Made by a program: the position numbers and the translations under genes. A stretch of DNA of 33,163 bases, from the NCBI GenBank assembly GCA_900768045.1, contig CAAGBL010000093.1:1-33163 (forward strand). Reading direction: 5' to 3'. Origin of the DNA: an uncultured Alistipes sp. Lineage in GTDB: Bacteria; Bacteroidota; Bacteroidia; Bacteroidales; Rikenellaceae. Below the pieces are notes generated by a model. The model saw nothing but the letters and a program-made list of their open reading frames with translations, did no database searches and was not told where the DNA came from. This document shows, one piece after another, positions 24,405 through 31,457 of this stretch. Each line of letters begins with the position of its first letter. Position 1 is the first letter of the stretch.

Positions 24405-24631
24405 TTATATATCACGTAGCTGAGGGTTATCCTCAAAGTATTGACGTGGTGTGTAGTGATACCCACACTTATCCAAACGGTTACACTTACCTACATCATC
24501 ATTGATATATATATATTATTATTATATGTATCAATATACCGAGTAAACGAGTGTTTGTGTCGACACTTGGGACAGACATATCTTGAGCCACGCCCACGAT
24601 ATCTCTCTAATTGGTATCTATATTGGTTCAT
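24405..24631 (-). pseudogene. Frameshifted zinc-ribbon gene remnant (DUF6371/PG0870-like N-terminus)
   Basis: From ATG 24631 the frame reads MNQYRYQLERYRGRGSRYVC, then PKCRHKHSFTRYIDTYNNN and stops after an AT-rich run. Shifting frame near 24500-24515 it continues NDDVGKCNRLDKCGYHYTP, then RQYFEDNPQLRDI and a stop at 24405. The CxxC and Cx5C pairs plus GYHYTPxQYFEDNP resemble, from memory, the N-terminal zinc ribbon of DUF6371-type Bacteroidetes proteins carried on mobile DNA. The 227-nt span is not a multiple of three. The long C-terminal domain of that family is missing. It lies wholly inside the inverted-repeat element. Confidence 0.68.
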
Positions 24632-24634
24632 GGT

Positions 24635-24668
24635 ATTACTAATTACTAATTACTAATTACTAATTACT
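24635..24668. repeat. Tandem ATTACTA repeat
   Basis: About five copies of the 7-base unit ATTACTA, just upstream of the zinc-ribbon remnant's start codon and inside the inverted-repeat element. Confidence 0.85.
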
Positions 24669-24865
24669 CATCTGATACTAACACCTCCTTGCACACATGG
24701 TCAGTCAGTCATTTTCATAGGCAAAATGACCGACTGACCATGACCACCCCCCCTCACTTCGACACCATTCCAGAGTGGATTGTAGAGGGCTCGCTTCGGC
24801 GTGTGTGTTGCGACGCTTTATTTATAATGCTCGTGCGATGCACATCTTACTTTTAACCTCTCACC

Positions 24866-24896
24866 TTGCCCTTTTCACTTTTATTCACTATCTTTG
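24866..24896 (+). promoter_or_regulatory. Promoter of the dus gene
   Basis: TTG (24866-24868), a 20-base spacer and TATCTTTG (24889-24896), 17 nt before the ATG at 24914. This fixes the start of the coding region, since a longer in-frame ATG at 24866 would lie inside the promoter. Confidence 0.8.
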
Positions 24897-24913
24897 CACA
24901 AAATTGTCACACC

Positions 24914-25936
24914 ATGAAGATTGCAGATATAGAACTTGGCAGCCAGCCGCTATTCCTTGCCCCTATGGAGGATGTCACAGACCCCTCATTTCGTTATATG
25001 TGCAAGAGGTTTGGTGCCGATGTAGTATATACCGAGTTTATCTCCTCCGACGGCCTTATACGAGATGCTTGGAAGTCACGTGCTAAGCTCAACATCGCCG
25101 ACTACGAGCGCCCTGTAGGCATTCAGATATATGGTCACATGATAGAACCTATGGTCGAGGCGGCACGCATTGCTGAGAGCGCAAACCCCGACATCATAGA
25201 TATTAACTTTGGCTGTCCCGTGAAGAAGATTGCTGCACGTGGCGCTGGCTCGGGAATGATGCGTGACCCCGACCTCATGGTCGAGATGACACGCCAGATT
25301 GTGCGTGCTGTGAATAAGCCCGTGACCGTGAAGACACGCCTCGGCTGGAGCGACGAACAGAAGAATATTGAAGAGATAGCCCTACGTCTTCAGGATGTGG
25401 GTATTGCTGCCCTTACGATTCATGGCCGTACACGTGCGCAGATGTATCGTGGCGAGGCCGACTGGACGCTTATCGGAAAGATTAAGAACGACCCCCGCAT
25501 AACCATTCCTATTATTGGCAATGGCGATGTCGACTCGGCAGTGAAGTGTAAGGAGATGTTCGATAAGTATGGTGTTGACGGTGTGATGATTGGCCGTGCT
25601 ACCTATGGCCGACCATGGATATTTAGAGAGTGTCGCCACTACTTAGAGACGGGTGAGCTGCTGCCTCAACCCTCTGTTGTTGAGCGTGTTGCTATTGCCA
25701 AGGAGCACCTTACAAAGTCGCTCGAGATTAAGGGCGATAGGGTAGGTATTTTGGAGATGCGCCGCCACCTAACCAACTATTTCAAGGGGTTGCCCGACTT
25801 TAAGCAGACGAGACTTAAACTCGTGACGTCGTTCGACGAGCAGGAGATACGCCAAACGCTCGACTATATTGCTGAGCGCTGGGGCGACTTCGACATGCGT
25901 GAGGCTGTGCCCTCGCCGCTTTCGCACAATATATAA
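24914..25936 (+). CDS. dusB: tRNA-dihydrouridine synthase, DusB type
   Basis: 340 residues, flavoenzyme reducing specific uridines in the tRNA D-loop. LAPMEDVTDPSFR at the N-terminus, DINFGCPVKKIAARGAGSGMM with the catalytic Cys101 (Cys100 in E. coli DusB), KTRLGW, IHGRTRAQMYRGEADW, GNGDVDS and GVMIGRATYGRPWIF are all Dus signatures. A helical C-terminal domain (about 245-340) follows. The family is certain; the DusB subtype rests on GCPVKKI-type motifs. The start at 24914 is chosen because the promoter occupies the upstream extension. It is followed by a bidirectional terminator. Confidence 0.92.
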   Translation: MKIADIELGSQPLFLAPMEDVTDPSFRYMCKRFGADVVYTEFISSDGLIRDAWKSRAKLNIADYERPVGIQIYGHMIEPMVEAARIAESANPDIIDINFGCPVKKIAARGAGSGMMRDPDLMVEMTRQIVRAVNKPVTVKTRLGWSDEQKNIEEIALRLQDVGIAALTIHGRTRAQMYRGEADWTLIGKIKNDPRITIPIIGNGDVDSAVKCKEMFDKYGVDGVMIGRATYGRPWIFRECRHYLETGELLPQPSVVERVAIAKEHLTKSLEIKGDRVGILEMRRHLTNYFKGLPDFKQTRLKLVTSFDEQEIRQTLDYIAERWGDFDMREAVPSPLSHNI

Positions 25937-25970
25937 AAAATAAGGGAGCTCGCAGCTCCCTATTTTTATT
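25937..25970. terminator. Bidirectional terminator between dusB and the NifX-like gene
   Basis: GGGAGCT (25944-25950), loop CGC, AGCTCCC (25954-25960), flanked by A's and T's so that both strands have a T-rich tail. It lies directly after the dusB stop and overlaps the end of the converging gene. Confidence 0.9.
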
Positions 25971-26319
25971 TAGAGTGGCACTCGTGGTGGTCGCAGCTTA
26001 CGCCCGAATCCATCACAAAGCCGTGGAGGTAGCCCTCGACAACGGCCTCAATGTCGCCCTTGCAACCACGAATAACACGTATGTTATGGCTTGTGAGCTT
26101 GTTTAGCGCACCCATGCCCATATTACCCGCAAGCATCAGCTCAATACCCATAGCCTCCATCTCTGATGCTATGTTCGACTTGCAACCGCAACCCTCAGGC
26201 GAGTCAAGGCGTGAGCGAGAGATGATTTTGCCCGCCTCAACCTCAAATATAGTGTAGTAGGCACAATGACCAAAGTGGTCGTCAACATGCCCGTCACGTG
26301 TAGGAACTGCAATTTTCAT
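25966..26319 (-). CDS. Small NifX/NifB-like (PF02579) metal-cofactor-type protein
   Basis: 117 residues from ATG 26319; the longer open frame to 26421 runs into repeats and is rejected. MKIAVPTRDGHVDDHFGHCAYYTIFEV is the dinitrogenase iron-molybdenum cofactor-biosynthesis fold also found in orphan archaeal and bacterial proteins outside nitrogen fixation. Cysteines at CGCKS and a C-terminal CDHHECH suggest a bound metal or iron-sulfur cluster. No nif genes are in the window, so a nitrogenase role is not supported. Function is unknown; members often lie near Mrp/ATPase or ferredoxin genes, not seen here. No promoter was recognised; upstream is an AAAGGTGAA-type repeat (26322-26350). Confidence 0.82.
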   Translation of the reverse strand: MKIAVPTRDGHVDDHFGHCAYYTIFEVEAGKIISRSRLDSPEGCGCKSNIASEMEAMGIELMLAGNMGMGALNKLTSHNIRVIRGCKGDIEAVVEGYLHGFVMDSGVSCDHHECHSK

Positions 26320-26321
26320 AA

Positions 26322-26502
26322 GGTGAAAAGTTAAAGGTGAAAGGTGAGGAGCGCTGAGCACGGGATTAATGGGACGAATTAAGACGATTAAGACGATTAG
26401 GACCAATAGGATATTTATCATTGTCCGTGACTATCTTAATGCTCTTTGGGTCTTAAGGTCTTAATGGTCTTACAATATCTATCAAGCGAAGCGTTACCCA
26501 TC
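26322..26502. repeat. Intergenic repeats between the NifX-like and mdh genes
   Basis: 26322-26350 holds tandem AAAGGTGAA-like units. 26369-26472 is a degenerate long inverted repeat made of AAGACGATT/GTCTTAAT words around a GGATATTT...TGTCCGTGAC core, related to 20252-20337. 26480-26502 is the minus-strand copy of the GATGGGTAACGCTT motif also at 149-171. An open frame on the minus strand (67 codons) crosses the terminator and repeats and is not a gene. Confidence 0.65.
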
Positions 26503-26536
26503 GCTCCCAATAATTTCGCACTCTGCCCTCTGCCAC

Positions 26537-26588
26537 AAAAGAAGACCCCCAGGGGAAGTACTCTATTGTACAGCCCGAGGGGTCTTGC
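26537..26588 (-). terminator. Terminator of mdh with long hairpin
   Basis: AAGACCCC (26542-26549) pairs with GGGGTCTT (26579-26586); further in are GGG/CCC and GTAC/GTAC stems. On the minus strand CTTTTG follows. The inner arrangement GGG-NN-GTAC-loop-GTAC-TN-CCC also occurs in the hairpin element at 327-365 and 20131-20174. Confidence 0.8.
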
Positions 26589-26628
26589 TTTATGATATAG
26601 GGTGCAGATGCGCCGCTATCATCAATTA

Positions 26629-27621
26629 TTAGAGATTTGGGTTGATTTTTGACCACTCCTCAGTAGCTGGGATAATGCCCAATGTTACCAACTCGTCACG
26701 CATCTTGCAGAGGTGTGCGTATGAAGCATCAAGCTTAGCAATCTCCTCCTCAGTGCCTACAGGCATCTTGTATGAGCAGCCATTCTGGTCGAGAACAGTG
26801 TCCATAGCCATCATGATATGGTTGTAGCGCTCGTTAGATACGTATGTACCAGCAGGGAAACGGAACTTCTCGCCACCCATAACTGAGCGAATCATCTCTA
26901 CAGAGAGGTATGATGGGCTCTGGAATGATGAGCGACCACGAAGCTTGATGATAGCAGCACCGCCCTGGGTTACAGCAGTCTTCATTGCCTCCCACTCCTC
27001 AGCTGGGAACTCCTCAGTGCCGATGATGTCAGTGAGCTTACGGCCAGCAATCTTCACTGCACTGCCGAATACTGCCATCTGCTCGCCATGACCGCCGTAT
27101 GTTGCGCAACCCTCAATCTCAGACTGCATAACGCCGAACTTCTTAGCAAGAGCGCTCTTAAGACGTGTGGTGTCGAGACCTGCAAGGGTAGTAACCTGAC
27201 CTGGCTTAAGGCCTGAGTAGAGCAATGTTACAAGACCAGTAAGGTCAGCAGGGTTGAAGATGATAACAACGTGCTTAACGTCTGGGCAGTAAGTCTTGAT
27301 GTTCTTACCAAGCTGCTCAGCAATCTCGCAGTTACCCTTCAACAAGTCCTCACGTGTCATACCCTCCTTACGTGGAGCACCACCAGAAGAGATGATATAC
27401 TTAGCATCCTTGAATGCCTCAGCCACGTCAGTTGTAGCAGTGATGTTTACGTTGTCGAAGCCGCTCTGGCGCATCTCCTCAGCAACACCCTCTGGAGAGA
27501 AAACGTCGTAGAGGCAGATGTTTGAAGTAAGGTTCATCATAAGCGCTGACTGAACCATGTTAGAGCCGATCATGCCGGCAGCACCAACGATAACGAGCTT
27601 GTCGTCTGTAAGAAAAGCCAT
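26629..27621 (-). CDS. mdh: Malate dehydrogenase
   Basis: 330 residues, NAD-dependent oxidation of malate to oxaloacetate (run in reverse in anaerobic succinate formation in Bacteroidales). Nucleotide loop GAAGMIGSN (13-21), APRKEGMTR with substrate Arg84 and Arg90, FNPAD, LAGLDTTR with Asp150 and Arg153, and GGHGEQM with catalytic His178. The sequence has the IVGAAGMIGSN start of the Bacteroidetes type rather than the E. coli type. Codon choice looks like that of highly expressed genes. Own promoter and terminator, so monocistronic. Confidence 0.93.
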   Translation of the reverse strand: MAFLTDDKLVIVGAAGMIGSNMVQSALMMNLTSNICLYDVFSPEGVAEEMRQSGFDNVNITATTDVAEAFKDAKYIISSGGAPRKEGMTREDLLKGNCEIAEQLGKNIKTYCPDVKHVVIIFNPADLTGLVTLLYSGLKPGQVTTLAGLDTTRLKSALAKKFGVMQSEIEGCATYGGHGEQMAVFGSAVKIAGRKLTDIIGTEEFPAEEWEAMKTAVTQGGAAIIKLRGRSSFQSPSYLSVEMIRSVMGGEKFRFPAGTYVSNERYNHIMMAMDTVLDQNGCSYKMPVGTEEEIAKLDASYAHLCKMRDELVTLGIIPATEEWSKINPNL

Positions 27622-27685
27622 AGTTTTACTTGAGTTTTAAAAGTTTATATTTTACGTGTAATTGCGTCATAAGCAAATATCCATG

Positions 27686-27716
27686 CAAAATTAGAAAACA
27701 TTTCCACGAAAAGCAA
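27686..27716 (-). promoter_or_regulatory. Promoter of mdh
   Basis: On the minus strand TTG (27714-27716), a 20-base spacer and TAATTTTG (27686-27693), about 65 nt before the ATG. It is divergent from the 5'-nucleotidase promoter. Confidence 0.72.
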
Positions 27717-27746
27717 GCAAAAGAGGAAAAATATGAAAACTTTTGC

Positions 27747-27754
27747 TAACTTTG
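27747..27754 (+). promoter_or_regulatory. -7 element of the 5'-nucleotidase promoter
   Basis: TAACTTTG, 19 nt before the ATG at 27774. No TTG at 19-21 nt upstream was seen. Confidence 0.5.
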
Positions 27755-27773
27755 TAATCCTAAATAAAGAGTT

Positions 27774-28691
27774 ATGGCTTATCCTATCGAAAACAAACTT
27801 GTTGTTGCTGTGTCATCGTCGGCACTGTTCGACCTCTCGGAGTCCGATAAGGTCTATAATGAGTGCGGCTTGGAGGAGTATCGCCGCTATCAGGAGCAGA
27901 ATATAGATGTGCCTTTGGCTAAGGGCGTTGCATTTCCCTTTGTCAAGCGTTTGTTGAGCTTCAACGAGATATTTGCCGACGAGCAACCCGTGGAGGTTGT
28001 TCTCCTTTCGCGCAACTCTCCAGAGACGGGATTACGTGTCTTCCGCACCATCAAGCACTACGGCCTCGACATCTCACGTGCCTCGTTCTTCTCGGGCGAG
28101 TCGCCATATAAATACCTCCCAGCCTTCAATGCCTCACTCTTCTTGTCGGCTTCGGAGCGTGATGTTAAGCGTGCCTGCGATGCGGGATATGCTGCGGGTC
28201 GTGTTCTTGATAGCGAGGTTATGGACGACAATAGCGACAATGAGCTACGCATAGCCTTCGACTTTGACGGCGTTATTGCCGATGACGAGTCGGAGAAGAT
28301 ATACAAGCAGCACGGTCTTCAGGCGTTCCATCGTCACGAGGCATCTACCGAGCGCCCCTTAGATCCAGGGCCTTTGGCCGACCTCTTGATGAAGATTTCT
28401 AACTTGCAGAAGCTCGAGACAGAGCGCATAGCTGCCAACCCCGAGTATCGTCGCTGGCTAAAGATATCTATAGTTACCGCACGTAACGCCCCTGCGCACG
28501 AGCGTGTGGTAAACACCCTCAAGAGTTGGGGTGTCGAGGTCACTGAGGCATTCTTCTTGGGAGGTATCTCAAAGGATAGGGTGCTCGAGATTATGCGTCC
28601 ACACATCTTCTTTGACGACCAGATGTCGCACCTCGACCACCTACGCAACGTCCCTGCGGTGCATATCCCTATGGGTATCGCTAACGAGTAG
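27774..28691 (+). CDS. 5'-nucleotidase (PF06189, cytosolic NT5C1-like)
   Basis: 305 residues with the two-part pattern of this family: an N-terminal half (VVAVSSSALFDL, VVLLSRNSPETGLRVF, FFSGESPYKYLPAFNASLFLSA) and a C-terminal HAD-like half (AFDFDGVIADDESE at about 161-174, SIVTARNAPAHERVV, FFLGGISKDRVL, IFFDDQMSHL). DFDGVIAD is the HAD motif I carrying the nucleophile and general acid Asp. It dephosphorylates nucleoside monophosphates in the cytosol; the specific nucleotide is not clear. Length is typical for bacterial members. A small membrane protein gene follows after 4 nt. Confidence 0.9.
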   Translation: MAYPIENKLVVAVSSSALFDLSESDKVYNECGLEEYRRYQEQNIDVPLAKGVAFPFVKRLLSFNEIFADEQPVEVVLLSRNSPETGLRVFRTIKHYGLDISRASFFSGESPYKYLPAFNASLFLSASERDVKRACDAGYAAGRVLDSEVMDDNSDNELRIAFDFDGVIADDESEKIYKQHGLQAFHRHEASTERPLDPGPLADLLMKISNLQKLETERIAANPEYRRWLKISIVTARNAPAHERVVNTLKSWGVEVTEAFFLGGISKDRVLEIMRPHIFFDDQMSHLDHLRNVPAVHIPMGIANE

Positions 28692-28695
28692 TGCT

Positions 28696-28983
28696 ATGAG
28701 AGAGTGGTTTAAGCGACATATCGACGAGGCTCGACAATCCCTCGCCAAGCTATCATTCCGCCAGGGCGTGGTGGTACTCATTCTCTGTGTGCTGTTCTAC
28801 GTCGCCTCGTTTGCACAGATGGCTCTGCCCATTTCTACCCAGGCAAAGAGTGTGCTATGGATAGTATTGTTCGGCTGTGCCAAGACAGCGCAATATACGG
28901 GCTTGGCTATCGTTGGCGTCGAGGGTTGGCGACGCATAAAGGCGTACCTGCGACTAAATAAGAGAAAGGCTACTGAGGAGTAA
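28696..28983 (+). CDS. Small membrane protein, unknown function
   Basis: 95 residues from ATG 28696; a longer frame from 28531 only reads through the nucleotidase gene out of frame and is rejected. Two hydrophobic segments (about 24-44 and 53-75) are separated by PISTQAKS, with basic ends, so probably an inner-membrane protein with both termini in the cytosol. I do not recognise a family. It begins 4 nt after the nucleotidase stop and is followed by a terminator, so it is co-transcribed with that gene. Confidence 0.75.
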   Translation: MREWFKRHIDEARQSLAKLSFRQGVVVLILCVLFYVASFAQMALPISTQAKSVLWIVLFGCAKTAQYTGLAIVGVEGWRRIKAYLRLNKRKATEE

Positions 28984-28999
28984 TCGGTAGCTTTTTTTT
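28969..28999 (+). terminator. Terminator after the nucleotidase-membrane protein pair
   Basis: GCTACTGA (28969-28976) pairs with TCGGTAGC (28984-28991) with one T-G wobble, followed by T8. The stem overlaps the end of the coding region. Confidence 0.82.
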
Positions 29000-29032
29000 C
29001 TTCGTGGTGTGCTGAAGTTACGAAAAAAGTAG

Positions 29033-29040
29033 TATCTTTG
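29033..29040 (+). promoter_or_regulatory. -7 element of the thiamine operon promoter
   Basis: TATCTTTG directly upstream of the riboswitch; the predicted transcript starts within about 10 nt of the first riboswitch stem. Confidence 0.6.
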
Positions 29041-29048
29041 TCGCCAAC

Positions 29049-29190
29049 TAAGGGGTGCTTACTCCCTCTCTCGGTGGCTGAAGCGTACGGTCGGCTAACT
29101 TGGAGCGTGGGACGTGGGCTGAGATTAGACCCATCGAACTGGATACGGGTAATGCCGAGACCAGGATAGGACATATCTTTAGAAGCCCCT
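29049..29190 (+). promoter_or_regulatory. TPP riboswitch (THI element)
   Basis: Conserved TPP aptamer pieces appear in order: GGGGTGC (29052-29058), GGGCTGAGATTAGACCC (29116-29132), GAACTGGAT and GGGTAATGCCGAGA, then ACCAGG. A long, variable P3 arm lies between. AAGGGG at the start and CCCCTT at 29185-29190 can pair. TPP binding usually lowers expression of the downstream genes. It precedes a TonB receptor and a PnuC-type transporter, so these are assigned to thiamine uptake. Confidence 0.92.
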
Positions 29191-29213
29191 TTTCAACTTA
29201 ATTACATTAAAGT

Positions 29214-31454
29214 ATGAAAAGGATTTTTTGTTTTATGTGCGCACTCGTGGCTGTAAGTGCGCTACGTGCCGAGGAGCACAATCCCGTGGTTGTAGATACC
29301 ACACGCATCTATGAAGTAGACCTTATCGAGGTGGTTACTACCGCCGCAAAAAAGAGTACTCCCGTGGCTCAAACATCTCTGCGTGACGATGATATTATAT
29401 GCCACAGCTACGGCACCGACCTTCCCACAGCCTTAGCACTAACACCCTCACTCATAGCTACCAATGAGACTGGCATTGGCATCGGTGCTACCTCCATTCG
29501 CCTACGTGGTACCGACGCTACACGCATCAATGTCACGATAAATGGCGTGGCTATGAATAATCCCGACTCCCACTCAATGTACTGGTACGACACTCCTGAC
29601 CTTATCTCGTCGGTAGGCTCTATTCAGGTGCAGCGTGGTGCGGGAGTCACGACAAATGGCTCGGGTGCCTTTGGTGGCTCGGTGTCGATGACCACCGATG
29701 CTCTTACGCCAGAGTTCCGAGGCTCGGCATCACTAAGCTATGGTTCGTATAACACCAACAAGCAGGCGTTGCACCTCTCGTCAGGACTAATGCGTGAACA
29801 CTGGGTTGTAGATGCTCGCCTCACGCACATTGGCTCCGACGGCTACATCGAGCGTGGCGCTACCGACCTTAAGAGCTACATGCTCCAGGCAGGGTATTAC
29901 GGCTCGAACACCAAGGTTAAGCTCCTCTCGTTCGGTGGCTCGGCACGCACCTACCTAACGTATAATGGCGTGTCGCTCAAGGATATGGAGCGCTATGGTC
30001 GTAGGTATCATGACTCGGGACAGTACACAACCTCCGATGGACCATTTGTCCTCGAGGACGGCATACATGTTGACTACTACGACGACCAGACCGACAACTA
30101 CCTACAATTCAACAACCAGATAGTTGTAAACCATCGTTTTAACCCTGCTTGGCAGCTCAATGCTACGCTCTTCTACACCTACGGCTACGGCTACTACAAT
30201 CAGTACAAGGACGATGCGTGGTTGGCGAGCTACCTAAACCTCGACACTGCTAAGGAGCAGGCCGACCTTATCCGTCATAAGCTCATGCTTAACCACCTTG
30301 GAGGTGCCAATGTCGCAGCGTCATACACCACATCGTCGCTCGACTTGACGTTCGGCGGCTCATATAGCTACTACCGATGCCCTCACTGGGGTACGCTCTC
30401 GTGGGTAGATGGCGTCGAGGATGTTGGCGGCAGGTGGTACGACAACGATGTTGTGAAGCACGATGGCAACCTCCTTGCTCGTGCCCTCTGGACGGTGTTT
30501 AGTGGCGAGCGAGATAATAAATTAAACCTCTTTGGCGATGTGCAGTACCGCTATGTAGGCTATAAGGCGTGGGGTACTAACGACAACGCTATATGGGGTG
30601 ACAATGGCGTTTATATGCAGCCTATCGACGTGGATAAGGAGTATAACTTCTTCAATCCTCGCATGGGTATAAGCTATGTGGACGGGGCGCATAACGCCTT
30701 CTTTTCAGCCGCCATTGCTCATCGTGAGCCAACACGCTCCGACTTTACCGATAGACACATGTTCTCGGCTGATGAGAGCTATCCCGAGCCCGAGCGCCTC
30801 GTGGATTTCGAGCTTGGATATACCTACTCGATAGCTAAACTATCGCTTGGGGTAAACCTGTACTACATGCTATATCATAATCAGTTAGTGGCTACAGGTA
30901 TGGTTAATGATGGCGACGATGCGCTAAATACAAATGTAGATAAGAGCTTCCGTCGAGGTGTTGAGCTTATGGCATCGTGGAGTGTGGCTAAGTGGCTCAC
31001 GCTCTCGGCAAATGCAACGCTCTCGGAGAATAAGATTCAGGACTATGTCGACGGACTTAAGGATAGTCCTACATTTGGCCAGAACCTCGGCGATATGACT
31101 ATCTCTTACTCGCCCTCGGTCATCGGCTCCCTCATCGCTAACTTCCACGTCGGGGGCTTCAGCGCCTTGTGGCATACGCAGTATGTGGGTAAGCAGTACT
31201 TTACAAACAACGAGATTGAGGCTTTGTCGCTCGATGGCTACTGCACGACTAACCTCAACCTCGGCTACGACCACAAGCTCGACTCTGGTCGCTCGGTGCG
31301 CTTCGGTGTGGCTATTAACAACCTCTTCTCAACGCTCTATTCGTCGAATGGCTACGGATATTCGTATATGTGGGACGGCGTGCGCTACGACGAGGCATTC
31401 TACTTCCCTCAGGCACCTATCAACGTGCTTGCTAACGTAACTGTTAATTTCTAA
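29214..31454 (+). CDS. TonB-dependent outer-membrane receptor, probably for thiamine
   Basis: 746 residues, signal peptide (about 1-19). The plug domain runs from about 35 to 165 (LIEVVTTAAKK, SIRLRGTDATRINVTINGVAMNNPDSHSMYW, SIQVQRGAGVTTNGSGAFGGSVSM), followed by a 22-stranded barrel ending in the aromatic NVTVNF. It lacks the N-terminal carboxypeptidase-like domain of SusC proteins, so it is a classical vitamin- or siderophore-type receptor. Thiamine as ligand is inferred from the TPP riboswitch and the neighbouring PnuT, as in the OMR1/OMthi loci known in Bacteroidetes. It overlaps nothing; pnuT starts 4 nt after the stop. Confidence 0.92.
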   Translation: MKRIFCFMCALVAVSALRAEEHNPVVVDTTRIYEVDLIEVVTTAAKKSTPVAQTSLRDDDIICHSYGTDLPTALALTPSLIATNETGIGIGATSIRLRGTDATRINVTINGVAMNNPDSHSMYWYDTPDLISSVGSIQVQRGAGVTTNGSGAFGGSVSMTTDALTPEFRGSASLSYGSYNTNKQALHLSSGLMREHWVVDARLTHIGSDGYIERGATDLKSYMLQAGYYGSNTKVKLLSFGGSARTYLTYNGVSLKDMERYGRRYHDSGQYTTSDGPFVLEDGIHVDYYDDQTDNYLQFNNQIVVNHRFNPAWQLNATLFYTYGYGYYNQYKDDAWLASYLNLDTAKEQADLIRHKLMLNHLGGANVAASYTTSSLDLTFGGSYSYYRCPHWGTLSWVDGVEDVGGRWYDNDVVKHDGNLLARALWTVFSGERDNKLNLFGDVQYRYVGYKAWGTNDNAIWGDNGVYMQPIDVDKEYNFFNPRMGISYVDGAHNAFFSAAIAHREPTRSDFTDRHMFSADESYPEPERLVDFELGYTYSIAKLSLGVNLYYMLYHNQLVATGMVNDGDDALNTNVDKSFRRGVELMASWSVAKWLTLSANATLSENKIQDYVDGLKDSPTFGQNLGDMTISYSPSVIGSLIANFHVGGFSALWHTQYVGKQYFTNNEIEALSLDGYCTTNLNLGYDHKLDSGRSVRFGVAINNLFSTLYSSNGYGYSYMWDGVRYDEAFYFPQAPINVLANVTVNF

Positions 31455-31457
31455 ACT

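Larger units (their letters stand above)
24332..24763. mobile_element. MITE-like element with nested terminal inverted repeats
   Basis: Left end: GTCGAAGTG (24332-24340) then a hairpin, GGTCAGTCAGTCATTT (24347-24362) pairing perfectly with 24372-24387. Right end, inverted: CACTTCGAC (24755-24763) after a hairpin 24697-24715/24723-24741 (19 bp, one mismatch). The 44 bases 24345-24388 match the complement of the right end with only two differences. Each terminal repeat is thus itself a palindrome. Between them are about 300 bases holding a frameshifted zinc-ribbon ORF remnant (minus strand) and a tandem ATTACTA array. No transposase is present, so the element is a non-autonomous or decayed mobile element. 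The flanks 24188-24331 and 24764-24865 hold nothing I recognise beyond a short TTGACA/TGTCAA hairpin near 24297. Confidence 0.72.

Noticed and set aside
24441..24656. 71-codon + strand frame inside the inverted-repeat element
   Set aside because: The coding signal here is on the minus strand (zinc-ribbon pattern); the + frame is its shadow plus the ATTACTA repeat.
24866..24913. Longer start for the dus gene
   Set aside because: The 16 extra codons contain both promoter boxes; the Dus family starts at MKIADIELGS.
26320..26421. N-terminal extension of the NifX-like frame
   Set aside because: It translates the intergenic repeats into a hydrophobic run; the family start is MKIAVPTRDG.
26453..26656. 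67-codon minus-strand frame after mdh
   Set aside because: It reads through the mdh terminator hairpin and repeat motifs.
28531..28695. Longer start for the 95-aa membrane protein
   Set aside because: The region is the nucleotidase gene in another frame; ATG 28696 sits 4 nt after its stop.
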